This document shows positions 22,453 to 31,934 of a stretch of 64,000 bases of DNA, piece by piece. The notes under the pieces are model-generated. The model did not search any database and had not been told where the DNA came from. It was given only the letters and a program-made list of their open reading frames with translations. A program made the position numbers and the translations under genes. Origin of the DNA: Heterocephalus glaber (taxonomy: Eukaryota; Chordata; Mammalia; Rodentia; Bathyergidae); the NCBI RefSeq assembly GCF_000247695.1, contig NW_004624747.1, forward strand, positions 11,533,180-11,597,179, in the 5' to 3' direction. Position 1 is the first letter of the stretch. Each line of letters starts with the position of its first letter.

Positions 22453-23568
22453 TCACAGCATGCTGGTCTCCTTTTCATTCATTGAGGACTTCTCATTCAT
22501 TGAGGACATCTTGGTAAAGCTCCTGTGGCTAGGATAGGAGGAGTGGCCAGTGTCCTCGCTCAGAGCATTGACCAAGCGGGAGAAGAAGGCCACCTTGAAC
22601 TTCTTGAAGTCCTGGCCCATGAAAACATACAGAATGGGGTTCATGCAGCTGTTGGCAATGGCGATGGCAGTGGCAAGGGGCAAACCCAGGCTGAACACAA
22701 CACCAGGTATGGCCTTGTGGTAGAGCTCCAGAAGGTAGAGTGTGTGGTAGGGGCACCAGCAGAGGAAGAACGTGATGATGATGGTCACAATAATCTTGAA
22801 GGGCTTCTTGTTCTTTGCCAGGCGGTTGCGCTGCAGCTTGCAGACGATGGTGAGGTAGCAGGCTGTGATGACAAAGACAGGGGCCAGGAAGCCGCAGAGA
22901 AAGCGGGTGAGAGTCACCACCAGCTGCCGGCTGTGCCCCACAGAGTCCAGTTGAAAGTGAACAGGCCAGGAGGAAGACCCAGGTGCGGACAGGCTAAAGT
23001 TGTTGAAGCAGGATATTTTCCCATCCAGATTGGCTGTGTCCCGGAAGATGAGGGATGGGGAACTCAAGAAGAAAGCCAGCACCCAAATAACCATGCAGGC
23101 CACGTAGGCCAGCCGGACGCTGCGGTGGTTCTGGGACCAGACAGGAAGGAGCACAGAGATGCAGCGGTCAAAGCTGATAATGGTCAGCAGGAAGACACTG
23201 GTGTACATGTTGTGGATGAGCAGGAAGTTGCTAATCTTGCACATGGCTGTCCCAAACACCCAGTGGTAGTCCATGGCAGCATAGACTATGTGGATGGGCA
23301 GGAAGACATTGAACAGGAAATCTGCCACAGCCAGGTTGAGGAACCAGACCGTGTTCACCGTCTTCTTCATCTTGAAGGTGGCAATGACTATCACCAAGCC
23401 GTTGCCCAAGATCCCAAGGAAGCAGATGATGGTATAGATCACCACCAGGAAGATCCTGGCTATCCTGCCTTCCAGGGGAGAAGACTCCTCCAAGATCATG
23501 ATGGAGTCAAAACCATCCAGGTAGTCATCATCATAGGTGACAGAATCATTGTAATATCCATCCTCCAT
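22453..23568 (-). CDS. CMKLR1: Chemerin receptor 1 (ChemR23), complete coding exon
   Basis: Class A G-protein-coupled receptor of the plasma membrane. The family binds the chemoattractant chemerin (RARRES2) and signals mainly through Gi in macrophages, plasmacytoid dendritic cells, NK cells and adipose tissue. The 371-residue frame is uninterrupted and matches my memory of human CMKLR1 over nearly its whole length; the length equals the shorter human isoform. Visible landmarks: acidic Tyr/Asp-rich N-terminus with an N-glycosylation sequon at N7; TM1 N56; TM2 LAVAD with D83; C110 and C187 for the TM3-ECL2 disulfide; DRC (134-136) in place of DRY; TM4 W162; second sequon at N190; TM6 CWCP (270-273); TM7 NPILY (310-314). 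The Ser/Thr-rich tail has two near-identical SSMNEK units (355-366) before the C-terminus. The ATG has A at -3 and G at +4, a good Kozak context, and lies three bases inside the exon. Identification is by recall of the family, not by a database search. Confidence 0.97.
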   Translation of the reverse strand: MEDGYYNDSVTYDDDYLDGFDSIMILEESSPLEGRIARIFLVVIYTIICFLGILGNGLVIVIATFKMKKTVNTVWFLNLAVADFLFNVFLPIHIVYAAMDYHWVFGTAMCKISNFLLIHNMYTSVFLLTIISFDRCISVLLPVWSQNHRSVRLAYVACMVIWVLAFFLSSPSLIFRDTANLDGKISCFNNFSLSAPGSSSWPVHFQLDSVGHSRQLVVTLTRFLCGFLAPVFVITACYLTIVCKLQRNRLAKNKKPFKIIVTIIITFFLCWCPYHTLYLLELYHKAIPGVVFSLGLPLATAIAIANSCMNPILYVFMGQDFKKFKVAFFSRLVNALSEDTGHSSYPSHRSFTKMSSMNEKSSMNEKETSML

Positions 23569-23571
23569 TTT

Positions 23572-23607
23572 CTGTAAAGCAAGATAGGGATCAGCAGGGG
23601 AAGAAGT
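23572..23607 (-). promoter_or_regulatory. CMKLR1: Splice acceptor and polypyrimidine tract of the CMKLR1 coding exon
   Basis: Read on the minus strand, a pyrimidine-rich stretch ends in tttacag immediately before AAA-ATG. The exon therefore starts at 23571 and the start codon follows three bases later. This agrees with the known mammalian CMKLR1 structure, in which the whole ORF sits in the last exon and the 5' UTR is spliced on. Because the acceptor is so close, a different upstream exon could supply an alternative upstream in-frame start, as in the longer human isoform. Confidence 0.8.
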
Positions 23608-24124
23608 TAACCAACCTGTCCTTACTGGCTCTGGTGAGGCTGGTGTGATGATTTAACCACTTCCTGTGTTGCTATTTTATTTAACGGACACCTCTCCAGC
23701 ACTTCCTAGATGACAGGCACTATTCTTTTTTTTTTTTTTTTTTTTGCTTGTAAATGTTTATTAAATCATTTGAGTAATCAGTTAAAACAAAGCCAAGTAT
23801 TCATAGGTTCTTAAAGTGAATACAAAGACAATATGTCTTGGTGTATGGAATTTCTCTTCAATCTCAATCTATGTGAACAGTTTAAAACTGCTCTCTTCCT
23901 GGGTCATCACTAAAGTTGCTCAGCACTACTATTCTGGCATAGAATTTTATATGCAATGAAAGGGAGGTTTGCCCCTGGGGACTCCTTCAGCTCCTAGCTA
24001 CAGTCTCTTGGGACTGGAAAAGCATTACTCTACCCTTTCTCTCCCCTACTTTCATTTAGATAAATATCTTGGATGCAAAAGGACTTGGGATGGCAAACAT
24101 TTTTTCCTTTGTTCTAGATTGTCC

Positions 24125-24240
24125 GGGCAGCGTGGTCCACACCTACAATCCCAGCCCTTGGGAGCCTGAGGTTGGAGGATTGCCACAAATTGGAGGGGCT
24201 ACATAGTGACTTTAAAGCCATTCTGAGCCACAAACTGAAA
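24125..24240 (+). repeat. B1 SINE within the retrocopy
   Basis: gtccgggcagcgtggtccac, acctacaatcccagccctt and gggagcctgaggttggagga identify a diverged B1, antisense to the host retrocopy. Confidence 0.75.
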
Positions 24241-24514
24241 AGAAAATAAATTAAATAAATGACTAGATTTTTTAAAACCAATAAAGTATCTGAACAGGTT
24301 GTAAAGGGATTCTAAAACACAATTGTTAAAATTCTTGTTTGTGGGACTGAACTGCTCATAATTAAAAAGGCTCTTTGAAGTGCTTTTCAAAAGAAAATGT
24401 ATCACGTTGATATGGAAGGAAAATCTAATTCTCTAAAGTAACAAGATTTTCTTAAAACACAGGACAGCTCATAATTACATTTATAAAACTGATGTAAAGA
24501 ACAAGGGTTGTATA

Positions 24515-24622
24515 CATTTTTTGAAACAGGGTCTCGCTATGTAGTTCAGGCTGGCTTTAAATTCACAGCAATCCTCCTGCCTCAGCCTCCTCAATACATG
24601 AGGTACCACACCCAACCTATTG
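24515..24622 (-). repeat. B1 SINE fragment within the retrocopy
   Basis: Antisense B1: tgaaacagggtctcgctatg, tagttcaggctggctttaaa, cctcctgcctcagcctcctc. Confidence 0.8.
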
Positions 24623-24676
24623 TGTTTTATTGAGATTATTTCTTGTGTTTTTATGTTGGCAACAGGCACTATTCTT

Positions 24677-24820
24677 AGTACTTGGCATATATAAACTTGT
24701 TCAGTCCTCACAACTACTCGGTGAGTAAGGTTATGAACCCCAATTTTAAAATGAGGAGACTGAGGCACAGAGAGCTGAAGTCGGTTGTCTAGGAAAAGGC
24801 TGAAATGTGATTCAAACCCA
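24677..24820 (+). repeat. MIR, right part, split by the retrocopy
   Basis: ttagtacttggcatatataa, cttgttcagtcctcacaact, atgaggagactgaggcacag and tgattcaaaccca are MIR text. Its left part is at about 23690-23727. Confidence 0.75.
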
Positions 24821-26384
24821 ATTGTCAGTTTCTCCTCTTGACAACCATCTCTTCTGTCTCTTTGGGACCCTCTGTTTCCCTACAGTACAGTGAGGGGAGG
24901 CAATTATTCACCAAAAATCCCTCAAATACTGGAAGGATTCCAACAGTGCTAAGTGCAATGAGGGAGAGAGATATGGTGCTACAAACTGGGTTCCAACCCA
25001 TGGTTCCAAAGCCCAGGGGACAGCTCTGCTAGTGTCCCTCCCCCCTGCTGCTACCCCATCTGTGGTCACTGGCCCCCTCTGGAGACATGAGTTCTGACCA
25101 CAAGAGTCCCTCACTATTCACTGTTGTGGTGCCCGGAATACTCAAATGTGGGTCCTTGGCCAATCAGTCCCTGTGCACAGCTGGTGACACCTGCAGGAAA
25201 GAAGGGGATCAGGTAAATCCAGTTCTAAGAACCAGAGAGCTGAAGGGGCTCAGAGCCAGAAATGGGAGCTATTGAAGTTATTCCCATTTGATAGAGGAGG
25301 AAGCAGAATTTCAGAGTAGCGGAGTGTGATCAGCCAAGATCATCCTGCTGGGAAGTTGCAGACCCCTTGAACCCAGATCAACTGGCTTGACCTAGATCAT
25401 CAGCCAGACTCTTATCCCAACAGTTCCCTCCCCCAGGATCTTAGGAGAACCTAAGGGGCTGGGTACAGGGAAGACACAGAGGAGAGAGCATGCAAGGCTC
25501 CATGCTAATGTGCACCAGGGCAGGACCGGAGAGTGCCAGGCAGGGCTGGGCACAGAGAAGACCAAAGAGATGACCTCAAAAACCTGTGGGTGCCAAGGAA
25601 CTTTATTTAATTGCTTCATGTTATTTCATCTTCTCGGGGCCTCTTTCAGGCATCTGTTATTGCTTTTGATATAGGAAATGTGGAAAATGAGAATCAGAGA
25701 AAGCAGCAGTACTCTGGCAGAGGGAAGACCCATAAAGCCCTGAGGCTCACAGGGCAAGATAACATCTGAGAACCTGACTCTTCAGAACAATGCAGTAGAG
25801 GTTAAAGTCCCACTTTAGGGAAAGACTCAGGTTCCCTATTAACATATTCAATCCTTACAAGAATGCTTTGTTCTTCTTTTACTAGCCCCTGGCAACCACC
25901 ATTGCTGTTCCTTGAGTCACTCACCACCCCCTCTGATTGCTTATGTGTACTCAGTAAATAGCGGCAAGCTTGGAGAGTCTTTTGTTCTTGCCTAACATGA
26001 GGCATTGACCTCCCAGCCCCTCATTTATCTGAAAAATTGTCTTTGTCTTTTATCATTTGCTGTACCCCTCAAGCAGGTAGTCATAGGGATTGGTCAGTTA
26101 CCAGTATAGTAGCATTTTCGCTGGGCATATTCTGGCCCTGAGGGTGCCATCAATGAGACACAGGCCCTGCTGTCACAGTGGTCTGGTGTAGAGATGGACA
26201 TAAAGACAGCCACTGAACATCTCCCTTGTGGACAGCTGGACTGGCATTGCCTTCAGGCCTCCTGACACCTTTTGGGGTATTTTCTCAATGGATGGAAGAA
26301 CAAACTGGTACCCTGAAGCCTTTATAAGCATGCGAGGTCTTCGAGGCAGTCATCATTTGCAAGGTTCAAACCCAGTCCTGGCCA
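24821..26384. other. Gene-free stretch
   Basis: Presumed CMKLR1 intronic or upstream DNA. No repeat is confidently recognised apart from weak MIR-like text at about 25275-25345. No supported coding frame. Confidence 0.4.
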
Positions 26385-26580
26385 CCACCCAGCAGTGTGG
26401 CTTTTGGCACATGATTTCTCCTCTCTGATCCTCAGTTTCTTTATCATTAAAATGAAGCTGGGAATTTAGCTCAGTGGTTCCAGCGCCTGCCTCACAAGCG
26501 CAAGGTCCGGAGTTCAATCCCCCGTACCAAAAAAAAAAGTGCTTCTAAAATGAGAATAGTTACTTCACAGAGTCAATTTA
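26385..26580 (+). repeat. MIR interrupted by an ID SINE
   Basis: MIR text (ccaccacccagcagtgtggc, gatcctcagtttctttatca) breaks at about 26454 and resumes at about 26540 (aaaatgagaatagttacttc). The inserted ID copy at 26455-26539 has gctgggaatttagctcagtg, ggttccagcgcctgcctcac and gtaccaaaaaaaaaa. The flanks ttaaaatgaa and ctaaaatgag are its target duplication. Confidence 0.8.
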
Positions 26581-26756
26581 AGAACTGAAGGCATCTCAGG
26601 AGAAGGAGGAGAAAAACTTCAAGGCATTCGTCAGTCTGGGCATGGCCCGTGCCAACGCCCAGCTCTTTGGCATCTTGGCAAAGAGAGCCAAGGAAGCTGC
26701 AGAGCAGGACGTTGAAAAGAGAAAATAAAGCACTGTTGGGGTCTTATAATAAATGC
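26574..26756 (+). pseudogene. RPL13: RPL13 processed pseudogene, 3' fragment
   Basis: The frame at 26585-26728 encodes the last 47 residues of ribosomal protein L13 and its stop codon. It includes the diagnostic [30 protein letters not shown] and terminal K. It is followed by a short 3' UTR and AATAAA at 26748-26753. About three quarters of the gene is missing at the 5' side. Arg-to-Gly, Arg-to-Gln and Arg-to-Leu changes relative to the conserved tail show it is not under constraint. No poly(A) tail follows; L1 sequence begins directly. Confidence 0.85.
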
Positions 26757-28800
26757 GCAGAAAAGCTATAGCTGAAAAAATATTTAAAAATCAGTAAAGA
26801 ACTAGCTGAGAAAGAAACCAGGAAAGCAATTCTGTTCAAAAATACACAGGAATCACTAAGGAGTCGAAAAACGTCTACAATAAAAGTTTCATGGCATTGA
26901 AGAGAGAAACTGAAGAAGACAGTAGAAGATGGAAAGACCTCCTATGTTCACGGAACAGCAGATTTAATAATGTTCAAAGGACCATATAACCAAAAACAAT
27001 CTACAGATTTGATACAATCCTCGTCAAAATATCAATGACAGAAAAAAAGAATCCTAAAATTCATATGGAAACCCAAAAGACCCTGAATATCCAAAGCAAT
27101 CCTAAGCAACAAAAGCAAGGCTGGATGCACCACAATTCCTGATTTCAAATTATACTACAAAACCATGGTAAAAAACAACAACAAAAAAAAAACCAGCATG
27201 GTACTGGCACAAAAATAGACACGTAGACCAATGGAATAGAATAGAGAACACAGAAACAAATACAAACTACAGCCACCTGACTCTGGAAAAAGGTGTTAAA
27301 AATGTACAGTGGAGAAGAGACAGCCTCTTCAACAAATGATCCTGAGAAAACTGGATATCCATATGTAGAAGATTGAAATTAGATCCTTATCTCTTACCCT
27401 GCATAAAAATCCGTTCAAAATGGACCAAAAACCTAAGGATAATGCCTGAAACATGGAAACTGCTATTAGAAAGTATGGAAGGAACACTTGAAGCCATAGG
27501 TACAGGCAAAGACTTCCTGAATAGGACTCCAGTAGCCCAGAATAGTACTAAAAATGAACAAAATGAGACGACATCGAATTTAAAAGTTTTTGCACAGCAA
27601 GGGAAACAATCGACAGAGCGAAAAGAGAAAGTCTTGCCCAGTTATTCGTCTGACAGAAGAGTCATATCTAGGATATATAAAAAACTCAAAAAACTTGACA
27701 CTAAAACATCAATAAATGGGCAAAAGACACTTCTCAAAAGAAGAAGTAAATACATAAATGGCCAATAAGTATAATAAGTATATGAAAAACTGTTCAACAT
27801 CTTTAGCCACTAGAGAAATGTAAAACAAAAGTACAGAGATTCCATCTCATCCCAGTAAGCATGGTTGTCATCAAGAATACAAACAAAACAAAACAAAAAC
27901 TTTTTTAAAAAGAAACCAATAAATTCTGGCAAGGATGGGGGTGGGGGAGGAGACCTTTCTACCATGCTGGTGGGAATGTAAATTAGTACAGCCACTAAAG
28001 CAATCAGTATGGAGGTTCCTCAGAAAACTGAAAATAAAGATACCATTTGACCCAGCCGCTCTGTTACATACCTGAAAGAATTAAAGTCAACAAAGGATAC
28101 CTGCATACCCTGCATACCCATGTTTATTGTGGCACAATATACAGCAGGATATGGAACCAGCCTCGGTGCCCATCAACAGATGAATGGATAAAGAAAATGT
28201 GGTACATCTACACACGTTTATTGTACCACATTGGGAGTATTACTCAGCTGTAAAGAAGCATGAAATTATGACAGCTGCAGGAAAATGGATAGAACTGGAG
28301 ATTATCGTATTAAGTGAAATAAGCTACAGTCAGAAAGATAAGTAACACAAGTTTCCCCAATATGTGGAAGCTAAAAGAGATGACATGAAAGTAGAAAGAA
28401 GACTACTATTAGACCAGAGGAAGAGAAGAAGGGGGAGGGGAAGGGTTATCAGGGAGGGTGACAAAGGGCTGAAAAAAGTTACTAATTATATCATCAAGAG
28501 ATCATGATGCTGACATGAATTTATTGAGGCACAGAGGTGTCTGCTTCACTGCATTAAGTGAGATCACAGGTTATAAAACAGTACGTAAGGCATTGCCAAT
28601 ATTTTCTTTTCAAAAATGCATTAATATGTAGAGATATCAAGAAATTGTCTAGAATGGTGTTCACTTAACTGTTTAATCTGTCTGGTGCTGACCATGTTTT
28701 GTTGAAGAGTATTTTTGACTTGTGCTAATATAAAATGCATTTCAAAGCATGATGTTTTATACCTTAAACATGTAAGATTTTTCAATTTTACTCAGCAAAA
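26757..28800 (+). mobile_element. L1 LINE, 5'-truncated, with ORF2 3' end and 3' UTR
   Basis: L1 ORF2 text begins near agaaagaaaccaggaaagca and runs through gaagatggaaagacctccta, accatttgacccagccgctc, tgcccatcaacagatgaatg and gataaagaaaatgtggtaca. A broken ORF2 C-terminal segment is still open at 27373-27765 (starting MKLDPYLLP, with KWTKNLRIMPET). The 3' UTR ends near 28800 with accttaaacatgtaagattt. Frameshifts and stops elsewhere make it non-functional. Confidence 0.85.
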
Positions 28801-28802
28801 AC

Positions 28803-28983
28803 CTTTTTCCCATACCAGGGGTCAAACCCAAGCTGTTTACACTGAGCTACATCCCCAGTCCTTTTTATCTTTTTATTTTGAAACAGAATCTCACTAAATT
28901 GCCCAAGTGGGACTCCGACTTACGATCCTCCTTTCTCAGCTTCTCTGCGTGCTGAGATTAGAGGCATGTTCCACCACATCCTG
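28803..28983 (-). repeat. Dimeric SINE (B1-dID type)
   Basis: The antisense short ID half (ataccaggggtcaaacccaa, actgagctacatccccag) is followed by an antisense B1 half (aaacagaatctcactaaatt, gaggcatgttccaccacat). It lies at the 3' end of the L1. Confidence 0.82.
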
Positions 28984-30420
28984 CAAAAGAAATTTTGTTT
29001 TGAGAGAACTTAGTTATCAGGAATGTGGAGCATTTATCTGGATGCTAGCATAGAGTAAGTCCTTAATAAATAGGAGCGACTCATTACTGCCCAGCGGTGC
29101 ACAAATGATGAGCAAATTTGAAACCAGAGCTCTGATCAACCAGAGTGCATGCAGTTTGCGCCACCCAAGCTCTCCAAACTGGCTCCCAACCGCCAATCGA
29201 TGCTTCCTTATAAATAATCCCAGCTTCCTGCCCCTAAATTCAGTACTGCTCTTTATAGACCTGAGGTTAAGCTTTATTACAGAAAGGTCATCTTTTTCTT
29301 TTATTAAATAAAACCAATTGAAAAATCCCATTGAGGAATCTGAGCTCAAGGGCTCAGCATTGCCCCTGAGGTGCCAGCCCACCCAGAAGGCCCAGAGAAT
29401 ATTCCAGAGGCGTCCCCAGAGGTGGCCCCAAGGGCACTGGAATTTAAAGGAAGACAGACACACTGGGGTGAGCTGCCCTCCTGTGACTGGGGGAGACTTG
29501 ACTGGAGTAGAGGACAGAGCTGGGATCTGACATGGGCCCGGGACTGCGCTGAGCACTCAACCCAGATAGACTCACTTTAAACCCAGAAGAGGCTACCCTG
29601 GGGCTGAGGGAGACCAAGCCCCTCGGCTGAGCACGCAGACGGGGAGTAGGGAAGCAGGGATTTGAAGTGGATCTGTGGAGCCTGGACTCAACCATTGTGC
29701 CCATTGCCTCCGAAACTGTGATCCATGCAAGCTGATGACCACCACTAAGTGCATCCCAGAGGATGAAGTGACCGTGTCCACGTTCCCTGTGCTGGGTTTT
29801 GCAGGCATAGGGGGTGAGGAGATGGCTTTTCTAGGGTCCCTTCCCACCAGGAATTCACAGGCACAACACAGAGAGATGGTGAGGGCCATCAAGCCTGGAG
29901 GGCCCCAGACACTCAGAAAGGGGCTGTGACAAGCCTGAGAGTTTGAGGCTTCCTGGGGAAGGTGGCATCTGAGCCGAACTGTGAAGGACCAGTGTGGATT
30001 AAGCCAGTGGAGAGCGGCAGGCAGAGGAAGAGCGCCCCAGGCGTCTCCCCAGGCCCGGGCCCAGTCATGGGCAGTGGGGGTGGGGTGCAGGTGGATTCAG
30101 ACGCAGTAGTGACGTCTGCAGAGATGCTGCCCTGGGTGGGTAATGCCGCTCATGTCTGGGGCCCTGGCTGGGCTTCGAGCAGCGTGAGGTCAGAGGCTGC
30201 CTCATTTCCTCCATGCATCATTTCCTCCATGCCAAGCAGGGCTGGCACAGGTTGACATTGACGTCCTCTCTTTCCTTCTCCCTGCACTGGGAACAGAGTG
30301 GGTCATTTCCTCTCTAGGAGCGAGCACCCCTCCAGCAGTCCAGGAGAGAGGAAAGGAGAGGGCCCCAGTCTGAGCTTTGCCGCCAGCCCCTGCTCTGTCC
30401 CCACGCACAGCCACTGACCC
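28984..30420. other. Gene-free stretch, partly repeat-free
   Basis: 29020-29340 has no recognised repeat and a composition unlike its neighbours. 29340-30420 is GC-richer with MIR-like text at about 29690-29790. Frames on both strands at 29017-29892 show no protein-like features. Confidence 0.4.
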
Positions 30421-30432
30421 GAGCCCATTTCT

Positions 30433-31112
30433 TTTGTTTGTTTGTTTGTTTTTGTTTTTGTTTTTGGTTTTTTTTGTTGTTGTTAAATTCTTTATTGGTA
30501 CATTGTAGGTATACAACACAATTACATTGCTCATTGGGAATTGTACCTTTACATCATGCATCTTGGTTCTTATTTTTTCCCCATTCCTAGCCCTCCCTTC
30601 ACGCCCTCCACCCTTCCCTATTTACAAAGACTTTGTTTCCATTTTTTCCATTTCTCATCATTTTTTCCTTTCCCTTCTTTCCTTTCCCCTGCCCCTCCCA
30701 CTACCCCTACCCCTTTGGACCTTTTCTTCCTATTTTGCATTATCGATTATTCATTCTAATCATTGGTACATTTTAGGTATACAATATAATGACATTCATC
30801 ATTGGAAATTTGCACCTTTACATAATCTCTCTTGGTTCTTATTTTTCACCCTTGCCCGGCCCTCCCTTCAACCCCTCCAGTCCTCCCTATTTACACAGAT
30901 TTTGTTCCTATTTTTCCATTTTCTCATATTAATCCCACTCCCTTCTATCCTTTCCCCTAGCCCTCCCACTTCCTTCCCCTTTGCCCCTTTTCTTCCTATT
31001 TCACATTACCTATTATACATTTAGTCCTTACTTACACTTTCAGTTTCTCACACCAGAGAAACCATTCGGTATTTACACATGTGTGTCCTATTTATTTCAC
31101 TTAAGAGTATCT
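30433..31112 (-). mobile_element. 5'-truncated L1 with duplicated 3' UTR module
   Basis: A T-rich tail at 30433-30480 marks the 3' end of a minus-strand L1. A perfect 12-bp target duplication, gagcccatttct, flanks it (30421-30432 and 31113-31124). The 3' UTR holds two tandem units of about 268 bp, starting attggtacattgtaggtata at 30494 and attggtacattttaggtata at 30762. The remaining left part (ttatttcacttaagagtat at 31090-31110) is the end of ORF2/3' UTR. No coding capacity. Confidence 0.87.
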
Positions 31113-31302
31113 GAGCCCATTTCTATCACAACCCAGGCAGAACAGCAGACCTGGCTGAGTCCCACGTCCTGAGTCTATGGAACTCCCCTGTGACCTTGGC
31201 AGGGCTGCGACCTTCACTGTACCACGAATGCCTTATCTGTAAAATAGGTAACAGTCCCTACACCGCAAGATGGTTGCAAGGACTGAAGGTCAAATGTAAG
31301 GT

Positions 31303-31842
31303 ACAACTGTCCCTTCATATGCAAATGGAATGGGTTCCAGGGGCCCCCTGGGGACCCCCAAATCCTCCACTTATCAAAAATAGTAGGGCTGGAGATTTAG
31401 CTCAGTGGTTCTGCTGCCTGCCTCACAAGCACAAGGTCCCAAGTTCAATCCCCAGTCAGTACCAAAAAAAAACCAAACTATATTATCTGCCTTTAACCTG
31501 TGTATGTCTTCCCATTTAAAAATCTTTGAACTATTTTATTCACATGCATTGATGCATTGACTGCACAGATTAATAGATGTGACTATGACATTTCCATATG
31601 TGCACATATTGCCCATTTACCACGTGTCCCATGTACTTTAAATTATCTCCGGTTGACTTCATATCCCCAACACATGTGCATTTATGGAAATAGTTGTTAT
31701 AGAGGATCATTTAAGGACCAAAAAAATCACAGGAAAAAGTCTATACGTGTTCAGTATGGTAACAATTTTTTCCCAAAATATTTTCAATCCATGGTTGGTT
31801 GAATGCACAGATATAGACTCCCTACATAAGGGGGTGGGCTGT
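31303..31842 (-). mobile_element. Tigger-type transposon relic with an ID SINE inside
   Basis: The ends acaactgtcccttcatatg and tcaatccatggttggttgaa...gggtgggctgt are the right and left Tigger termini in reverse order. The internal tttaaattatctccggttga and ggaaatagttgttatag resemble the antisense of the copy at 2377. An ID copy is inserted near 31385. Confidence 0.7.
31385..31472 (+). repeat. ID-type SINE
   Basis: agggctggagatttagctca, gtggttctgctgcctgcctc, acaagcacaaggtcccaagt and a run of A after gtacc. A full-length young-looking ID copy inside a Tigger relic. Confidence 0.88.
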
Positions 31843-31900
31843 GCTTGGGCAGGGCCTGTTCCAGGACCAGGACTCTATTGCTGTCATTATTTATTATTAT

Positions 31901-31901
31901 G

Positions 31902-31933
<32 letters not shown>

Positions 31934-31934
31934 T
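31901..31934. repeat. (ATC)n microsatellite
   Basis: About 34 bases of clean ATC repeat (from about 31900), preceded by an ATT-rich run. Confidence 0.93.

Larger units (their letters stand above)
23728..24661 (-). pseudogene. 5'-truncated processed retrocopy of an mRNA 3' end
   Basis: On the minus strand this reads as 3' UTR text ending ttaataaacatttacaagc, then a poly(A) tail (T run at 23726-23745). The AATAAA signal (23757-23762) lies 11 bases before the tail. An exact 15-bp target duplication, acaggcactattctt, flanks it at 23713-23727 and 24662-24676, splitting an older MIR. B1 SINE sequence lies inside at about 24125-24240 and 24515-24622. No coding frame survives, and I could not identify the parent gene. 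Confidence 0.8.

Noticed and set aside
22525..23577. 350-codon open frame on the plus strand, fully antisense to CMKLR1
   Set aside because: It is exactly codon-aligned with the receptor, so its openness only means CMKLR1 avoids TTA, CTA and TCA codons over this span. The product is hydrophilic with no domain, and no splice or promoter evidence supports it.
27373..27765. 131-codon frame as a possible host gene
   Set aside because: It is the C-terminal part of a decayed L1 ORF2, not a host gene.
29017..29556. 179-codon minus-strand frame
   Set aside because: No recognisable features; it overlaps the candidate non-coding element and an opposite-strand frame.
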